A stretch of DNA of 64,000 nt, taken from NCBI GenBank assembly GCA_041391365.1, contig JAWKOC010000001.1, positions 434,001 through 498,000 of the forward strand, written 5' to 3'. Below the pieces are notes generated by a model, which saw nothing but the letters and a program-made list of their open reading frames with translations, was not told where the DNA came from and ran no database searches. This DNA comes from JAGRAX01 sp041391365 (GTDB taxonomy: Bacteria > Bdellovibrionota_G > JALEGL01 > JAGRMV01). Shown here piece after piece: positions 36,901-46,273 of the stretch (its first letter is position 1; the number at the start of each line of letters is the position of its first letter). The position numbers and the translations under genes were made by a program.

Positions 36901-37787
36901 AATCGAACAACATTTCTAAGGCCTTTGAGATTTTGTTTCAGAGGTATCCTGCTTCTGAGGGGATCTCTTCGGATCCCATTTGCTTTCCTCATCATTATTT
37001 CAACCCTCAAGATCGAGAAATCATCGCCTTTCTTACGGCCATGATGTCGTTTGGTCGAATCGCTTCCATTCAGCGTTGCTTGGCACCCATGTTTGAATCC
37101 ATGGGTGAAAGTCCATATGATTTTGTCCGTGAGGCTCGGTTTGAAACAGACTTGGTGTTTACTCAATACCGTTGGATTCATCGAGAGACGATGATGGCCT
37201 GGCTTTTTTGTATTCAAGAAATTATAAATAATTATAGAACTTTAAGTAATTATTTTGAAAGTTTTACTATAGATCAAAATGAGAGCTTTCGAGGGTGGTT
37301 GCATCGAGTTTCGCAAGACCTGAGAGGGCAGGTCTTGTCTCAGTGGGACATTCATTATGGTGGTCATGGCTCCAATCAAACACCAGCTCAAATTCAGCGG
37401 CAAATTCGTTTTCTTTTTTCAGACCCTGCTTCGGGCAGTGCGTGCAAACGGTGGATGATGTTTTTTCGATGGATGTGTCGAACGGAAAGTCCTGACTTTG
37501 GGATGTGGAACTTCTTGAAGTCTACCCAATTGATGATCCCGTTAGACACGCACGTGGTTCAATTTGCTCGTCATTTCGGATTTGTGCAGGGTCTCACCGT
37601 CAATTGGAAGATGACTCAACGTATTACCGAGGTTTTTCGGGGGCTCAATTCGGAAGATCCTCTTCGCTATGATTTTGCATTGATTCAGTTTGGGAGTTCT
37701 GGAGCCTGCAAACATCGATTTGACGTATCTCTATGCACCTCTTGTCCATGTTTATCTTTTTGTAGCGAGGGGAATTCAGGCCTTTGA
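36864..37787 (+). CDS. TIGR02757 (DUF2400) family protein
   Basis: About 307 residues. DPICFPHHYFNPQDREIIAFLTAMMSFGRIASIQ and the end CKHRFDVSLCTSCPCLSFC with clustered Cys match TIGR02757, a helix-hairpin-helix-like family of unknown function related to DNA glycosylases. LDTHVVQFARHFGF is a conserved block. The Cys pattern could bind a metal or iron-sulfur cluster. GTG 36864 is a reasonable start overlapping the preceding gene by 37 bases, suggesting coupling. The exact start is uncertain. Confidence 0.75.
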   Translation: MGRDWSGLSQSIKSNNISKAFEILFQRYPASEGISSDPICFPHHYFNPQDREIIAFLTAMMSFGRIASIQRCLAPMFESMGESPYDFVREARFETDLVFTQYRWIHRETMMAWLFCIQEIINNYRTLSNYFESFTIDQNESFRGWLHRVSQDLRGQVLSQWDIHYGGHGSNQTPAQIQRQIRFLFSDPASGSACKRWMMFFRWMCRTESPDFGMWNFLKSTQLMIPLDTHVVQFARHFGFVQGLTVNWKMTQRITEVFRGLNSEDPLRYDFALIQFGSSGACKHRFDVSLCTSCPCLSFCSEGNSGL

Positions 37788-38010
37788 AAGAGCCATACTT
37801 TTCAATTGACAAAATTGACGCGATAGGTAATAGTCCGTGACGTGATGGGGCATGTGTCAGGAAAAACTGAGTACCTGGTGTCTCACTTGGTCGAGGCGAC
37901 AAAGTGGGAAATTAAAAAAAATGTATTATTTCATGTAGATACATGTTTTTTCAAGCTGGCACAGGTTTTGCTCAAATCAATACGTGATGAACGTCAATGA
38001 AGGTGTTGCG

Positions 38011-38514
38011 ATGAACAATAAACAGAAAAATCAATTTTTTGGATGGGCTACTCTTCTCCTGGCTTTTGCTTTTTTGAGCTCATGTGGAGACAAGGGAGAT
38101 GTGATTCGGATGGTCCGAAATGGAGTTGCGTATGAGTTTGACGTTCAACAAACTCAGTGTAGTCCGTCGGTAAGCACGACAGGGTCAGCGGTGATCAATT
38201 CTTTGGAATGCCAGGTCATTTACAACGGTGCGGGTCAATTGGGAGGAACTATTGTTTTGTACATCAATTCCATCCCAACCATTGCCGATCAATACATGAA
38301 TCAAGATATTTATTTGTCCCAAGGGGCCGTGTGGGCGACTCTTGTCGAGGGGAATTTTCCTTCTGCTGTGACCGGAGGCATTGTGAATTTTTCGGCCATC
38401 ACCAACTATATTGGTGGTCAAGTTTGTTTTACCTTGGATGCGACAACCATTACGGTGTCGGATTTGTACTTGGATACGTGCGGTGCTGTTGTGACCTACG
38501 GGAGCTATCTGTAA
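38011..38514 (+). CDS. Lipoprotein of unknown function
   Basis: About 167 residues. ATG 38011 is chosen because AAGG stands 7 bases upstream. The signal WATLLLAFAFLSSC ends in an LSSC lipobox. The mature protein is beta-rich with four more Cys (QTQCSPS, LECQV, GGQVCFTL, DTCGAVV), likely two disulfides. No family is recognised. It is followed 30 bases later by a second lipoprotein gene, so they may be a pair. Confidence 0.72.
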   Translation: MNNKQKNQFFGWATLLLAFAFLSSCGDKGDVIRMVRNGVAYEFDVQQTQCSPSVSTTGSAVINSLECQVIYNGAGQLGGTIVLYINSIPTIADQYMNQDIYLSQGAVWATLVEGNFPSAVTGGIVNFSAITNYIGGQVCFTLDATTITVSDLYLDTCGAVVTYGSYL

Positions 38515-38544
38515 CCAACCAATCAGGAAAGGGTGAGTCAGACC

Positions 38545-39683
38545 ATGAAAAACGCTAAACGAAAACAACATCCCATCAAGCTAGCTTTGATGCTGATGGT
38601 TGTGCTGGCGGGTTGCCAAAAGAATAACGGCAACCAGGGATACTACAATCCTACTCAAGGTTCTCAGAATCAAGGTCCTGTGACCTTACAGTCCACAAAC
38701 TATACTGCGCCCGGACGCCTCGAGCTACGCAGGCATACTCCACCGTGGATGGATACTACGTTTCTGCGCAAGAAAGGCAGCAATGTTACAGCCAGTGTGC
38801 GACAGGAGATTGTCCTGAGTCCTGTTATCCAGCGATTTTTGAATATGTGTATGGAAGTTTTGGTGGCCCCTCGGTATTCAACGCTTTTCCTGGTGAAATC
38901 CAATTGGCCTTTGGAACGCCTACAGGTGCGGTTCCTTCGCAAATGCCCGGACATACGGTGGCATTTCCTTTGGCGCAGTTTAGTCAGACGCCTTGGGCTC
39001 AGAATTACATGAATGGCTGGAATCAGCAGTTCATGACGGGTGGAAATCCATACTCTGCGTACAATCCATGTGGCCTTGGATCGAATCCTGGAGGAGTTTA
39101 TGGAAACATTTACATGAACCCTTGCAGTGCAGGTCAAATCAATGTGATGCCTGGATTTGCGACGCCGATGCCCAGTGTTGGATACTTTGCCATCGGTCAA
39201 CCCCAAATGAGTTATGCAAACTTCAATCAATTTGGAAAGAAATGTGTTCGCATTGGAAAGGGTGTTTCTACCACGTACAAAAGACGAAATTACGAAGCCG
39301 AATTTGATGCAGAGATGGACGAATTTCGAGATCGTTTGGGTGGTCTGGGAACCTATTGGAAAACCAGTTTGGCTCGCGTTGGAAACTCAGCGGCTGGTTT
39401 GGCGGAGACCTTGCTTGACAATCTTACGATTCGAGCGATGCTGCCCATTCAACGCGCCAATGCTCGACTTTCCTATCGTACAGCCATGATGAGTCTATAT
39501 TCATACCAACTTCAACAGCAGATGGCCGTCAATGCCTTTTATGTGGCCTCTTTGGGAGATGGATGCAATTCTGGCAACGTTGGATTCAATGGTGATGGCG
39601 AAGACTATTACTTGTGCTGTGGTTGTGAGATCTATTCAGGATCTGATCTTCAACAATCGTCTCAAGATGGGGATATAGAGTAA
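38545..39683 (+). CDS. Cys-rich lipoprotein of unknown function; one frame break
   Basis: The signal LALMLMVVLAGC ends in an LAGC lipobox, followed by an Asn/Gln/Gly linker. A single-base shift somewhere before 38745 is needed to join the long downstream frame, which runs to TAA and encodes AQERQQCYSQCATGDCPESCYP, then a Gly/Asn/Pro-rich region, then a helical part (EFRDRLGGLGTYWKTSLARVGNS) and a final YYLCCGCEIY Cys motif. Corrected length is about 378 residues. No family is recognised. GTG 38533 is an alternative start. Confidence 0.65.
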
Positions 39684-39900
39684 TTTTTTATTCTAAATTA
39701 TTTCAATATGTTGAACAGAAAAACATTAAGTTTCAAGTTAGGTCAGGAAAGAAAAGATTTGCCACTGAAAAAACTCTCGGTCTATGATTGCCCCAACAAC
39801 GAAGGTAGTCTTGATCAAAAAGTTGTGGCTGTACATTTGGATTTCATAAACTTGGTGGCTCGCGAAAGCTAAGTCACCCAAAACGAAGTAAGGAGACGAA

Positions 39901-40203
39901 ATGACTTTTTCAGATATCACTGCGGTAATGCTTAACAATATGGACTTTTTTCAGCTTCGAAAGACTGCAAAACGATACGGTGTTCAATTTCAAGGTGTGA
40001 GAAGACAAAAACTTCTACGAGATGTTCATCGTATGGTGGTGCTCAAAGCCAATGGAACCGAAGCGGCCAAAGCTCCTCAAGGTGCAGTATCTGCGAAACC
40101 AGATTTGACCAAAATGGGTAGCAGCAAACGAAAAGGCGCTCAAAAACGCCCAGTGGCTTCTCGCATCAATACCTTTAGTTCACGAAATGCGCCTTTGAGC
40201 TAA
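39901..40203 (+). CDS. Small basic protein of unknown function
   Basis: A 100-residue protein. AAGGAG 6 bases before ATG 39901 strongly supports translation. The N-terminal half looks like a SAP/Rho-N-like helix pair (FFQLRKTAKRYGVQFQGVRRQKLLRDVHRM). The C-terminal half is basic and disordered (SSKRKGAQKRPVASR). It may bind nucleic acid. It is monocistronic, ending just before a terminator at 40234. Confidence 0.7.
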   Translation: MTFSDITAVMLNNMDFFQLRKTAKRYGVQFQGVRRQKLLRDVHRMVVLKANGTEAAKAPQGAVSAKPDLTKMGSSKRKGAQKRPVASRINTFSSRNAPLS

Positions 40204-40233
40204 CGGTTACAACGTTTTTATTTGGATCATTTG

Positions 40234-40270
40234 ACCCGGGTTGGAAATGGTTTCAGCCCGGGTTTTTTTT
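40234..40270 (+). terminator. Rho-independent terminator
   Basis: ACCCGGG (40234-40240) pairs with CCCGGGT (40257-40263), with inner GAAA/TTTC pairing, followed by eight T. It ends the small basic gene. On the other strand it lies at the stop of the TPR/cNMP gene but lacks a comparable T run. Confidence 0.88.
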
Positions 40271-41873
40271 ATGATTCGGTGTCCAAGCTGCTGTGAAGGA
40301 TCTGAATTTTGGTGGCGATGATTTTGCAAACTGTCAACATCAGCGCAGCCGTTTTGGGAGATTTTTGATCTACTTTGTTGATCATGTCTGCTTTTTGAAT
40401 TTTGATCACCTGGGCTTGGTCAGAGCTTACGATAGCTTTGAGGTGACTTGGATGATGTTGTTGACACAGCGTCAATTCTCCAAACCATTCTTGGGGCCTG
40501 ACGATCGACGTGAGTTCTCCCTTGTGCTCCAATGAAATTTCTCCTTCGAGCACAAAAAATACATGTTCGAGGTCTTGATGTTCGTCAAAAATCATATCCC
40601 CTCGGTTCAATTCGAGAGGTTCTCCCAGGGTTTGAATGTAGTCTTCGATGTGTCCCGAGATTTTGATTTTTGTAGAACTTTCCAATTGGGTTCGAAGGTC
40701 TCCGATGTTTTCCACGTCGGAAAAAGTGTGGTCGGGGTTTTCCGTGTTCTGCAATCCTTCCAAATATTGATGAAGTTGAGCGTTGAGTGATTTCCAAATA
40801 TGCCACAGAAAATGATTGGAGAGTTCTTGGTTTCGAGCAAAAATGTTTTTGAGTGCACTTTTGTTGAAAAAAATAATGGTCGAATCCGATAGAGCTTTGG
40901 CATTCTGGATCTGTTTTTCTCCAAGGAAAAAATAAATCTCTCCAAACAATGCTTCTTGATCAATCAATCGATATTGTAGGGTATGTTTGCCGGCATTGCG
41001 TTCGATCGATACTTTGCCCTGAGAAAGGAAATAGATCCCGTAGATGGGTTCATTGGCTTCATAAATGTATTTTCCTGATTCAACGTTCAATACAGAAGTA
41101 AATTGCGCCACCGATTCCAAGGTCTTTTTCTCCAAGCTTTTGAATGCAAAGTGATTGCCCAAAAGGTCCAAGCTGGCTGGAGATGTGGCAGGTTCTGCAT
41201 GATTCAGTTCATGTTGGTCCAAAGAGGGGACAACATTGAGGGGGGGCGTCGATTCAGTCTCGGTCGTTGCCTCAGATGCCTGGGCTTGGGCAATTTCTGC
41301 ATCTTCTTCGGGTGCAAAAGTCTCTTCTTCAAAGGACTCTTGGTCGTCATCGATTTCGATTTCAACGGTTTCTGTACCTTCCACAAGGTATTGAGAAACA
41401 TTTTGTTGAATCAGTCGTTGAAAAAAGTCCTTGCGAGCTTCGAAAATCATTTCAATTTTCTTCTTTTGAGCCTGAGAATCAAAGGCTTCACTTGAGCCCA
41501 TATGGACAAAAAAATCGTCCAAAGATTTTTTTCGATTTCGTTTTGAAAGAAGAAACGCATCCACCAAATTGGACAGCATGCCTTCCCGATCTTTTTGTTG
41601 CAAACAGGTCTTGCTCAAAAAAATGGATGTTGGTTGATACAGAGGATTGAGTTCTTTGGATAGTCCGAAATGTTCCAGCGCAAGGTCAAAGTCTCGTTTT
41701 TCAAAGGCCAATTTTCCCAAAAGAAAGTGATATAGATAGTTGGGCTCGTACCGTGTGCGAATGAGGGAAAAGATCTTTTCGGCTTGATCAAAACGCTCTT
41801 GGTTCAAGAGAAATTCTCCTAAGCCAATCAGGTTTTCTTCGGATACACAATGGGGCGACTTTACCTTTGACAT
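40269..41873 (-). CDS. TPR protein with two cyclic-nucleotide-binding-like domains
   Basis: About 534 residues from ATG 41873 (MSKVKSPH). TPR-like helices come first (FLLNQERFDQAEKIFSLI, KRDFDLALEHFGLSKELNPL). An acidic Glu-rich linker follows. Then come two cNMP-type beta-barrels: LNVESGKYIYEANEPIYGIYFLSQGKVSIER, and LELNRGDMIFDEHQDLEHVFFVLEGEISLEH with QEWFGELTL. There is no helix-turn-helix, so it is probably a cytoplasmic scaffold or regulator rather than a transcription factor. The phosphate-binding cassette is incomplete in the first barrel (EALFGEIYFF), so ligand identity is open. Confidence 0.78.
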   Translation of the reverse strand: MSKVKSPHCVSEENLIGLGEFLLNQERFDQAEKIFSLIRTRYEPNYLYHFLLGKLAFEKRDFDLALEHFGLSKELNPLYQPTSIFLSKTCLQQKDREGMLSNLVDAFLLSKRNRKKSLDDFFVHMGSSEAFDSQAQKKKIEMIFEARKDFFQRLIQQNVSQYLVEGTETVEIEIDDDQESFEEETFAPEEDAEIAQAQASEATTETESTPPLNVVPSLDQHELNHAEPATSPASLDLLGNHFAFKSLEKKTLESVAQFTSVLNVESGKYIYEANEPIYGIYFLSQGKVSIERNAGKHTLQYRLIDQEALFGEIYFFLGEKQIQNAKALSDSTIIFFNKSALKNIFARNQELSNHFLWHIWKSLNAQLHQYLEGLQNTENPDHTFSDVENIGDLRTQLESSTKIKISGHIEDYIQTLGEPLELNRGDMIFDEHQDLEHVFFVLEGEISLEHKGELTSIVRPQEWFGELTLCQQHHPSHLKAIVSSDQAQVIKIQKADMINKVDQKSPKTAALMLTVCKIIATKIQILHSSLDTES

Positions 41874-41983
41874 TGGATTTCTAAGTATAGCAAAAAAAAT
41901 GATTGAACCAATTATTTCTTGCACTTAAGTACATCGAATCGAGGGAATTGACAGGGAGCAGCCCAGCTTTTACAATTCAAAAG

Positions 41984-42379
41984 ATGATACAAAATGTCGA
42001 TCAAATTGCCATTGCGGTAGACAACCTGGAAGACAAAATTCGATTGTACACGGACCTTTTGGGTGCAGGGCCTGACCATGTAGAGGAGGTTGAATCCGAG
42101 CAGGTCAGAATTGCCATGTTTCGACTTGGAGAAACCAAAATAGAGTTGCTCGAAGGAACGGGGGCACAGTCTCCCATTTCATCTTTTGTGACCAAGCGTG
42201 GCCCTGGAGTTCATCACATCGCCTTCAGAGTTGACAATATAGCTTCCGCAATCGAGGAATATCGAGCCAAGGGGTTTGTGTTCATCGAGCCTGCACCTCG
42301 ACCTGGTGCGGGAGGAACATCGGTGGCTTTTGTGCATCCTAAGTCGACAGGAGGAGTGTTGATTGAACTTGTGGAGTAA
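41984..42379 (+). CDS. mce: Methylmalonyl-CoA epimerase (VOC fold)
   Basis: A 131-residue protein. VDQIAIAVDNLEDKIRLYTDLLG, ETKIELLEGT, RGPGVHHIAFRVDNI and GTSVAFVHPKSTGGVLIELVE match bacterial methylmalonyl-CoA epimerase, which interconverts the R and S isomers in propionate metabolism. Metal ligands are the His of the N-terminal block, the Glu of KIELL, the second His and the final Glu. ATG 41984 is the natural start, because an upstream frame extends into non-homologous sequence. The following lipoprotein gene overlaps its last codons. Confidence 0.87.
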   Translation: MIQNVDQIAIAVDNLEDKIRLYTDLLGAGPDHVEEVESEQVRIAMFRLGETKIELLEGTGAQSPISSFVTKRGPGVHHIAFRVDNIASAIEEYRAKGFVFIEPAPRPGAGGTSVAFVHPKSTGGVLIELVE

Positions 42380-43091
42380 AAAAGCGTTCATTTTTTTGGT
42401 TTGCTTGTGGGGTTGTGGATCCAATTCTGCAACAACCTCGGTCCAAGGAGTTCTCGTCTCTGTCACCAATAGTTCTTTGCCTGCGAGTCCTGATCCCGTG
42501 ATCAAACTTTCAGGTCGAAATGCATCTGAATTTGATCTGACCTACCAAACTTCCACCAGCGGTGGAAACCAAAAAGTATTTACCCTTGATGGGGTGGTTG
42601 GAAGTCGATCCTCCACCTTCGAAGTCAGCCATGCTCAGTTGGCCACCACCGTATCGTATTCTCTGGTGCCAGAGGATGTTCAAACAATATCTTTGGCGGC
42701 CATGACTTCTGCGGCTTTTACGACCACTCAAACCTATGGAAACACCGCGCTCAATCCCACAACCGTGGATACCGTCAACAAGGCGACGGTGATGGGTCAA
42801 GTTTCTCCCTCCGGAGGTGGATGTGGGTCAGCCACCAGTGTATCCCTTCTCAATGCTTCAGATGCTTCTCCCTCGACGGGGACAGGGAGCTCTGTAAGTT
42901 TGTACTTCAACAGCGGGGGCACAGCGTTGGTGACGGGAGGTTTTGCAGATGACGAGTGCAATTTTGTTATTTTCAATGTAGCGGAAGGTTCCTATGTGTT
43001 GCGCATTTTGAGTGCATCGAGCTCCGTACTCGCTTCTTTTGATGTGGTTGCGGTGAAGGGTAAGATTAGTTTTGGAGTGGATTTGCTATGA
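42363..43091 (+). CDS. Lipoprotein of unknown function
   Basis: A 242-residue protein. TTG 42363 follows AGGAGGAG and overlaps the mce stop. The signal FIFLVCLWGC ends in a possible LWGC lipobox. The mature part is a Ser/Thr/Gly-rich beta protein, with one late Cys pair (GGGCGS, DDECNF). It overlaps the next gene by ATGA. There is no recognised family. Confidence 0.72.
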   Translation: MNLWSKKAFIFLVCLWGCGSNSATTSVQGVLVSVTNSSLPASPDPVIKLSGRNASEFDLTYQTSTSGGNQKVFTLDGVVGSRSSTFEVSHAQLATTVSYSLVPEDVQTISLAAMTSAAFTTTQTYGNTALNPTTVDTVNKATVMGQVSPSGGGCGSATSVSLLNASDASPSTGTGSSVSLYFNSGGTALVTGGFADDECNFVIFNVAEGSYVLRILSASSSVLASFDVVAVKGKISFGVDLL

Positions 43092-43354
43092 AAAAGAAAA
43101 AATCAACAGGCAATGTTGGAGATTTGAACAAAGCTCCCAGCAGTTTGGTGATTGAGGAAACTCGGGAATACATTGTGGATACGGATCGGGTCATGGGTGG
43201 GGAAGAGGTTACGGAGCGTGAACCTCATTACAGCAGTGTGGCCGTATGGTTTTTTATTTTGGTGTGGGCGAGTGCTGGGATGTCTTTTTTATATTGGCTC
43301 TATACGCAGAGTTCTTTTCCTGTGCCATCTTTGGTTTCGGTTGGGTTCTGGTAG
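43088..43354 (+). CDS. Small single-span membrane protein
   Basis: An 88-residue protein with a basic polar N-terminus (MKKKKSTG) and one hydrophobic segment near residues 50-72 (SSVAVWFFILVWASAGMSFLYWLY). The start overlaps the stop of the preceding lipoprotein gene (ATGA), so translation is probably coupled. Function unknown. Confidence 0.65.
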   Translation: MKKKKSTGNVGDLNKAPSSLVIEETREYIVDTDRVMGGEEVTEREPHYSSVAVWFFILVWASAGMSFLYWLYTQSSFPVPSLVSVGFW

Positions 43355-43373
43355 GACCTTCTCTTCGATCGGA

Positions 43374-44270
43374 TCAAGATTTTTTTGATTCAAAGGTGTA
43401 TCCAATGATTTTATGGCAGAGTTTTGCGGCCAAAAAATCCGATTGAATCTGCCCTTCGATTGGACAAAGCTCGTTCACATCAGCGGAGACGATTTGATGT
43501 TTTTTGGCAATCGACCGAATCAATGTGAGTGTTTCTCCCCAGAGCAGTCCACCGGGCTGTGGGGTTCCTACGGCGGGCATGATGGAAGGGTCCAGCCCAT
43601 CGAGATCAACCGTCAAATACACCTTGGGGGTCTGGATCGAAGCCAACACCTCTTGGATCCACGATGGATTCGACCGAAGATCGTGCTCATACCAGGTTTG
43701 AATGTCTGATGCGCTTTTGGCCAATTCAAACTCTTCCCGGTCTACACTTCGAATCCCAATGGACCGAATCGGAGCAAGTCCGTGGATTCTTCGAATGGCA
43801 CAGGCGTGGCTAAAAGGTGATCCTTGGTATTGGTCTTTCAGATCCGCATGGGCATCAATGTGAACCACGGTGATCTGATCTTTCCATTTTTTCAGTATCG
43901 GAGGAGCCACCATGGGAGTGATGGTGTGTTCACCACCCAAGGTGAGAACAAACTGCTCCCGAGCTACATAGTCTGCGATCTTTTTTTGGACTTGAGTGCC
44001 TAAGATTTCGGGAACCAGTTCCATGTCCAGCTCGAGCAGAGACCAATCCGTATAAATTCCCACAGATTTGGGTTCATACTGGAGCTCGGGATCAAAAAAT
44101 TCCACCTGACTGCTCGCCTCGATCAGGGCCAGAGGGCCTTTGGCTGTCCCTTTTTTGTAAGAAGTCGTTTTTTCGTAGGGAAAAGGCAGGACAATCACTT
44201 TGGCCTTTGTGGGAGTGGACTGTCCATCCTCTGGGGCAAGAAATATGGGGTTGGTGTGGATTGGGTTCAT
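43374..44270 (-). CDS. speB: Agmatinase
   Basis: A 298-residue ureohydrolase. LTLGGEHTIT, VVHIDAHADLKDQY and SHACAIR carry the binuclear Mn2+ ligands, and VYLTVDLDGLDPSIMPAVGTPQPGG is the family signature. It hydrolyses agmatine to putrescine and urea. It is divergent from speA (44375), which makes agmatine from arginine, so the pair forms a complete arginine-to-putrescine route. GAGGA precedes ATG 44270. Confidence 0.93.
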   Translation of the reverse strand: MNPIHTNPIFLAPEDGQSTPTKAKVIVLPFPYEKTTSYKKGTAKGPLALIEASSQVEFFDPELQYEPKSVGIYTDWSLLELDMELVPEILGTQVQKKIADYVAREQFVLTLGGEHTITPMVAPPILKKWKDQITVVHIDAHADLKDQYQGSPFSHACAIRRIHGLAPIRSIGIRSVDREEFELAKSASDIQTWYEHDLRSNPSWIQEVLASIQTPKVYLTVDLDGLDPSIMPAVGTPQPGGLLWGETLTLIRSIAKKHQIVSADVNELCPIEGQIQSDFLAAKLCHKIIGYTFESKKS

Positions 44271-44374
44271 GATCAGGTCCTCAATTTCGATGTTTTTTAT
44301 TTCATTATAAGATGAAATTTAGTAAATCAAGCGCAATTGTAAAACAGTTTTGAAGTCCAAAAGGGGGCATCAAG

Positions 44375-46261
44375 GTGGAAAAAATCTCGATTGAACAGGC
44401 ATTGAACATCTACGGCATGGATTCATGGGGTGGAAAGTATTTTTCTATTTCTGAAGAAGGAGACATGCAGGTCCATCCAAGTGACAAACGAGAAGACTTC
44501 GTCAATGTTCGCAAGGTCGTTCAAGAACTGAAAAGAAGCAGGGTTCAAACTCCTGTGATTTTGAGATTCCCACAAATTCTAGCAGGTCAAGTCAACAAAC
44601 TATGTAAGGCCTTTGACAGTGCAATTCAGGAATTCAAATACAAAGAAAAATACACTCCTGTATTTCCCATCAAAGTAAATCAAACCCGACATGTGGTTGA
44701 GTCGCTCCTTCAGGCAGGTTATTCACACCAACTTGGTTTGGAGGTTGGGAGTAAACCAGAGCTGATTGCTTCTTTGGGGATGGATCTCCCAGAAGAAGCT
44801 TTGACCATTTGCAACGGATTCAAAGATCAAAGTTATTTTGAAATGGCGTCAGTGGGCATTAGTTACGGTCGCAAAGTTTTGGTCGTGATTGAAAAACCGT
44901 TTGAGCTCAAACAATTGCTGAAACTCAAAGAATCAGGCATGCCCATTCCACTATTGGGGTTTCGAATCAAATTGCAATCCAAAGGATCAGGGCATTGGGA
45001 AAAATCTGGAGGTCAGGCGAGCAAGTTTGGGATGACCACCATCCAACTTCTTCAGGCGATTGATTTTCTCAAACAGCATGAACTTTCCGAGTATTTGAAA
45101 TTGCTTCATTTTCATATTGGATCCCAAGTGACCGAAATTCGCAAAATCAAAGCTGCCATCAAAGAAGCTGCTCGAATTTATGCAAAAGTTCAAAAAGACA
45201 ACATCAACATTGATTTTTTGGATGTTGGTGGAGGACTCGGTGTTGATTATGACGGAAGCAATACTTCTTCAGATGCGTCGGTCAATTACTCCATTGAAGA
45301 ATATGCCAACGATGTGGTGTACACCATTTCTGAAGTGTGCGAAAGCGAGCACGTGCCTCACCCGCGTATCATTTCTGAAAGTGGACGTGCATTGGTTACC
45401 CATCATTCTATGGTGGTGTTTGATGTTCGGGATTTGATCAGTGAGTCGCACAGCAAACCTCCTGTCTTTTCAGGCAAAGAAAATCAAGTGGTCAACGAGC
45501 TTTTTTATATTGATGAGCAAATCAATGTGAAAAATTATCGTGAGTTTTATCACGATGGTGTAGAGAGAAAAGATGAACTGTATTCGTTGTTCAATCTAGG
45601 AATGCTGGATATTGACGATCGTGCCAAAGGGGAGTGGCTCTATTGGCAGATTGCTCAGAAAGCTGTTCGTCATGCAAAAACTTCCAAATTTGTAGCAGAT
45701 GAGTTTGTTGAATTGGAACAAAAGCTTTACGACAAAGCTGTGTGCAATTTTTCTGTGTTTCAATCTCTTCCTGATCATTGGGCCATTGATCAATTGTTTC
45801 CGATCATGCCGATTCATCGTCTCAACGAAAAGCCTTCGCGATTGACCACATTGGTAGATATCACATGTGATTCCGATGGAGAGGTCGATAAATTTGTAGA
45901 TCTTAAAGACATTAAGCATGCACTAGAAGTGCATGAGCTGATTCCAGATCAACCTTATTATATATCCGTATTGATGGTAGGTGCATATCAGGACATTATG
46001 GGTGATTTGCACAATCTTTTTGGCGCGGTTCATGATGTGGAAATTCTTGTTCAAGATGGAAAAACCTTGATCAAAGGTGTTCGTTATGGAGACACCATTG
46101 CAGACACATTGAGAACCTATGGATACGATCAGGAGAAACTTTTAGAGAGTGTTCGCAAAAAACTCGACAAAAGTGGACTTAGCAAAGAAGAAGCACAAGC
46201 TTGTTTCCAGCGATACCAAAATCAATTTGCTTGTTACCCTTATTTGGATCCAGAGTTTTAA
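44375..46261 (+). CDS. speA: Biosynthetic arginine decarboxylase
   Basis: A 628-residue PLP enzyme of the alanine-racemase fold. YTPVFPIKVNQTRHVV carries the PLP Lys, LTICNGFKDQSYFEMA and LHFHIGSQVTEI follow, and DVGGGLGVDYDG and ISESGRALVTHHSM are typical. Length and order match E. coli SpeA. It converts arginine to agmatine. GTG 44375 follows AAGGGGG. It is divergent from speB with about 100 bases between them. Confidence 0.95.
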   Translation: MEKISIEQALNIYGMDSWGGKYFSISEEGDMQVHPSDKREDFVNVRKVVQELKRSRVQTPVILRFPQILAGQVNKLCKAFDSAIQEFKYKEKYTPVFPIKVNQTRHVVESLLQAGYSHQLGLEVGSKPELIASLGMDLPEEALTICNGFKDQSYFEMASVGISYGRKVLVVIEKPFELKQLLKLKESGMPIPLLGFRIKLQSKGSGHWEKSGGQASKFGMTTIQLLQAIDFLKQHELSEYLKLLHFHIGSQVTEIRKIKAAIKEAARIYAKVQKDNINIDFLDVGGGLGVDYDGSNTSSDASVNYSIEEYANDVVYTISEVCESEHVPHPRIISESGRALVTHHSMVVFDVRDLISESHSKPPVFSGKENQVVNELFYIDEQINVKNYREFYHDGVERKDELYSLFNLGMLDIDDRAKGEWLYWQIAQKAVRHAKTSKFVADEFVELEQKLYDKAVCNFSVFQSLPDHWAIDQLFPIMPIHRLNEKPSRLTTLVDITCDSDGEVDKFVDLKDIKHALEVHELIPDQPYYISVLMVGAYQDIMGDLHNLFGAVHDVEILVQDGKTLIKGVRYGDTIADTLRTYGYDQEKLLESVRKKLDKSGLSKEEAQACFQRYQNQFACYPYLDPEF

Positions 46262-46273
46262 TCGTAGTATTTT

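Noticed and set aside
39738..39938. 66-codon minus-strand frame before the small basic gene
   Set aside because: No ribosome-binding site, no recognisable domain, and it overlaps a well-supported plus-strand start.
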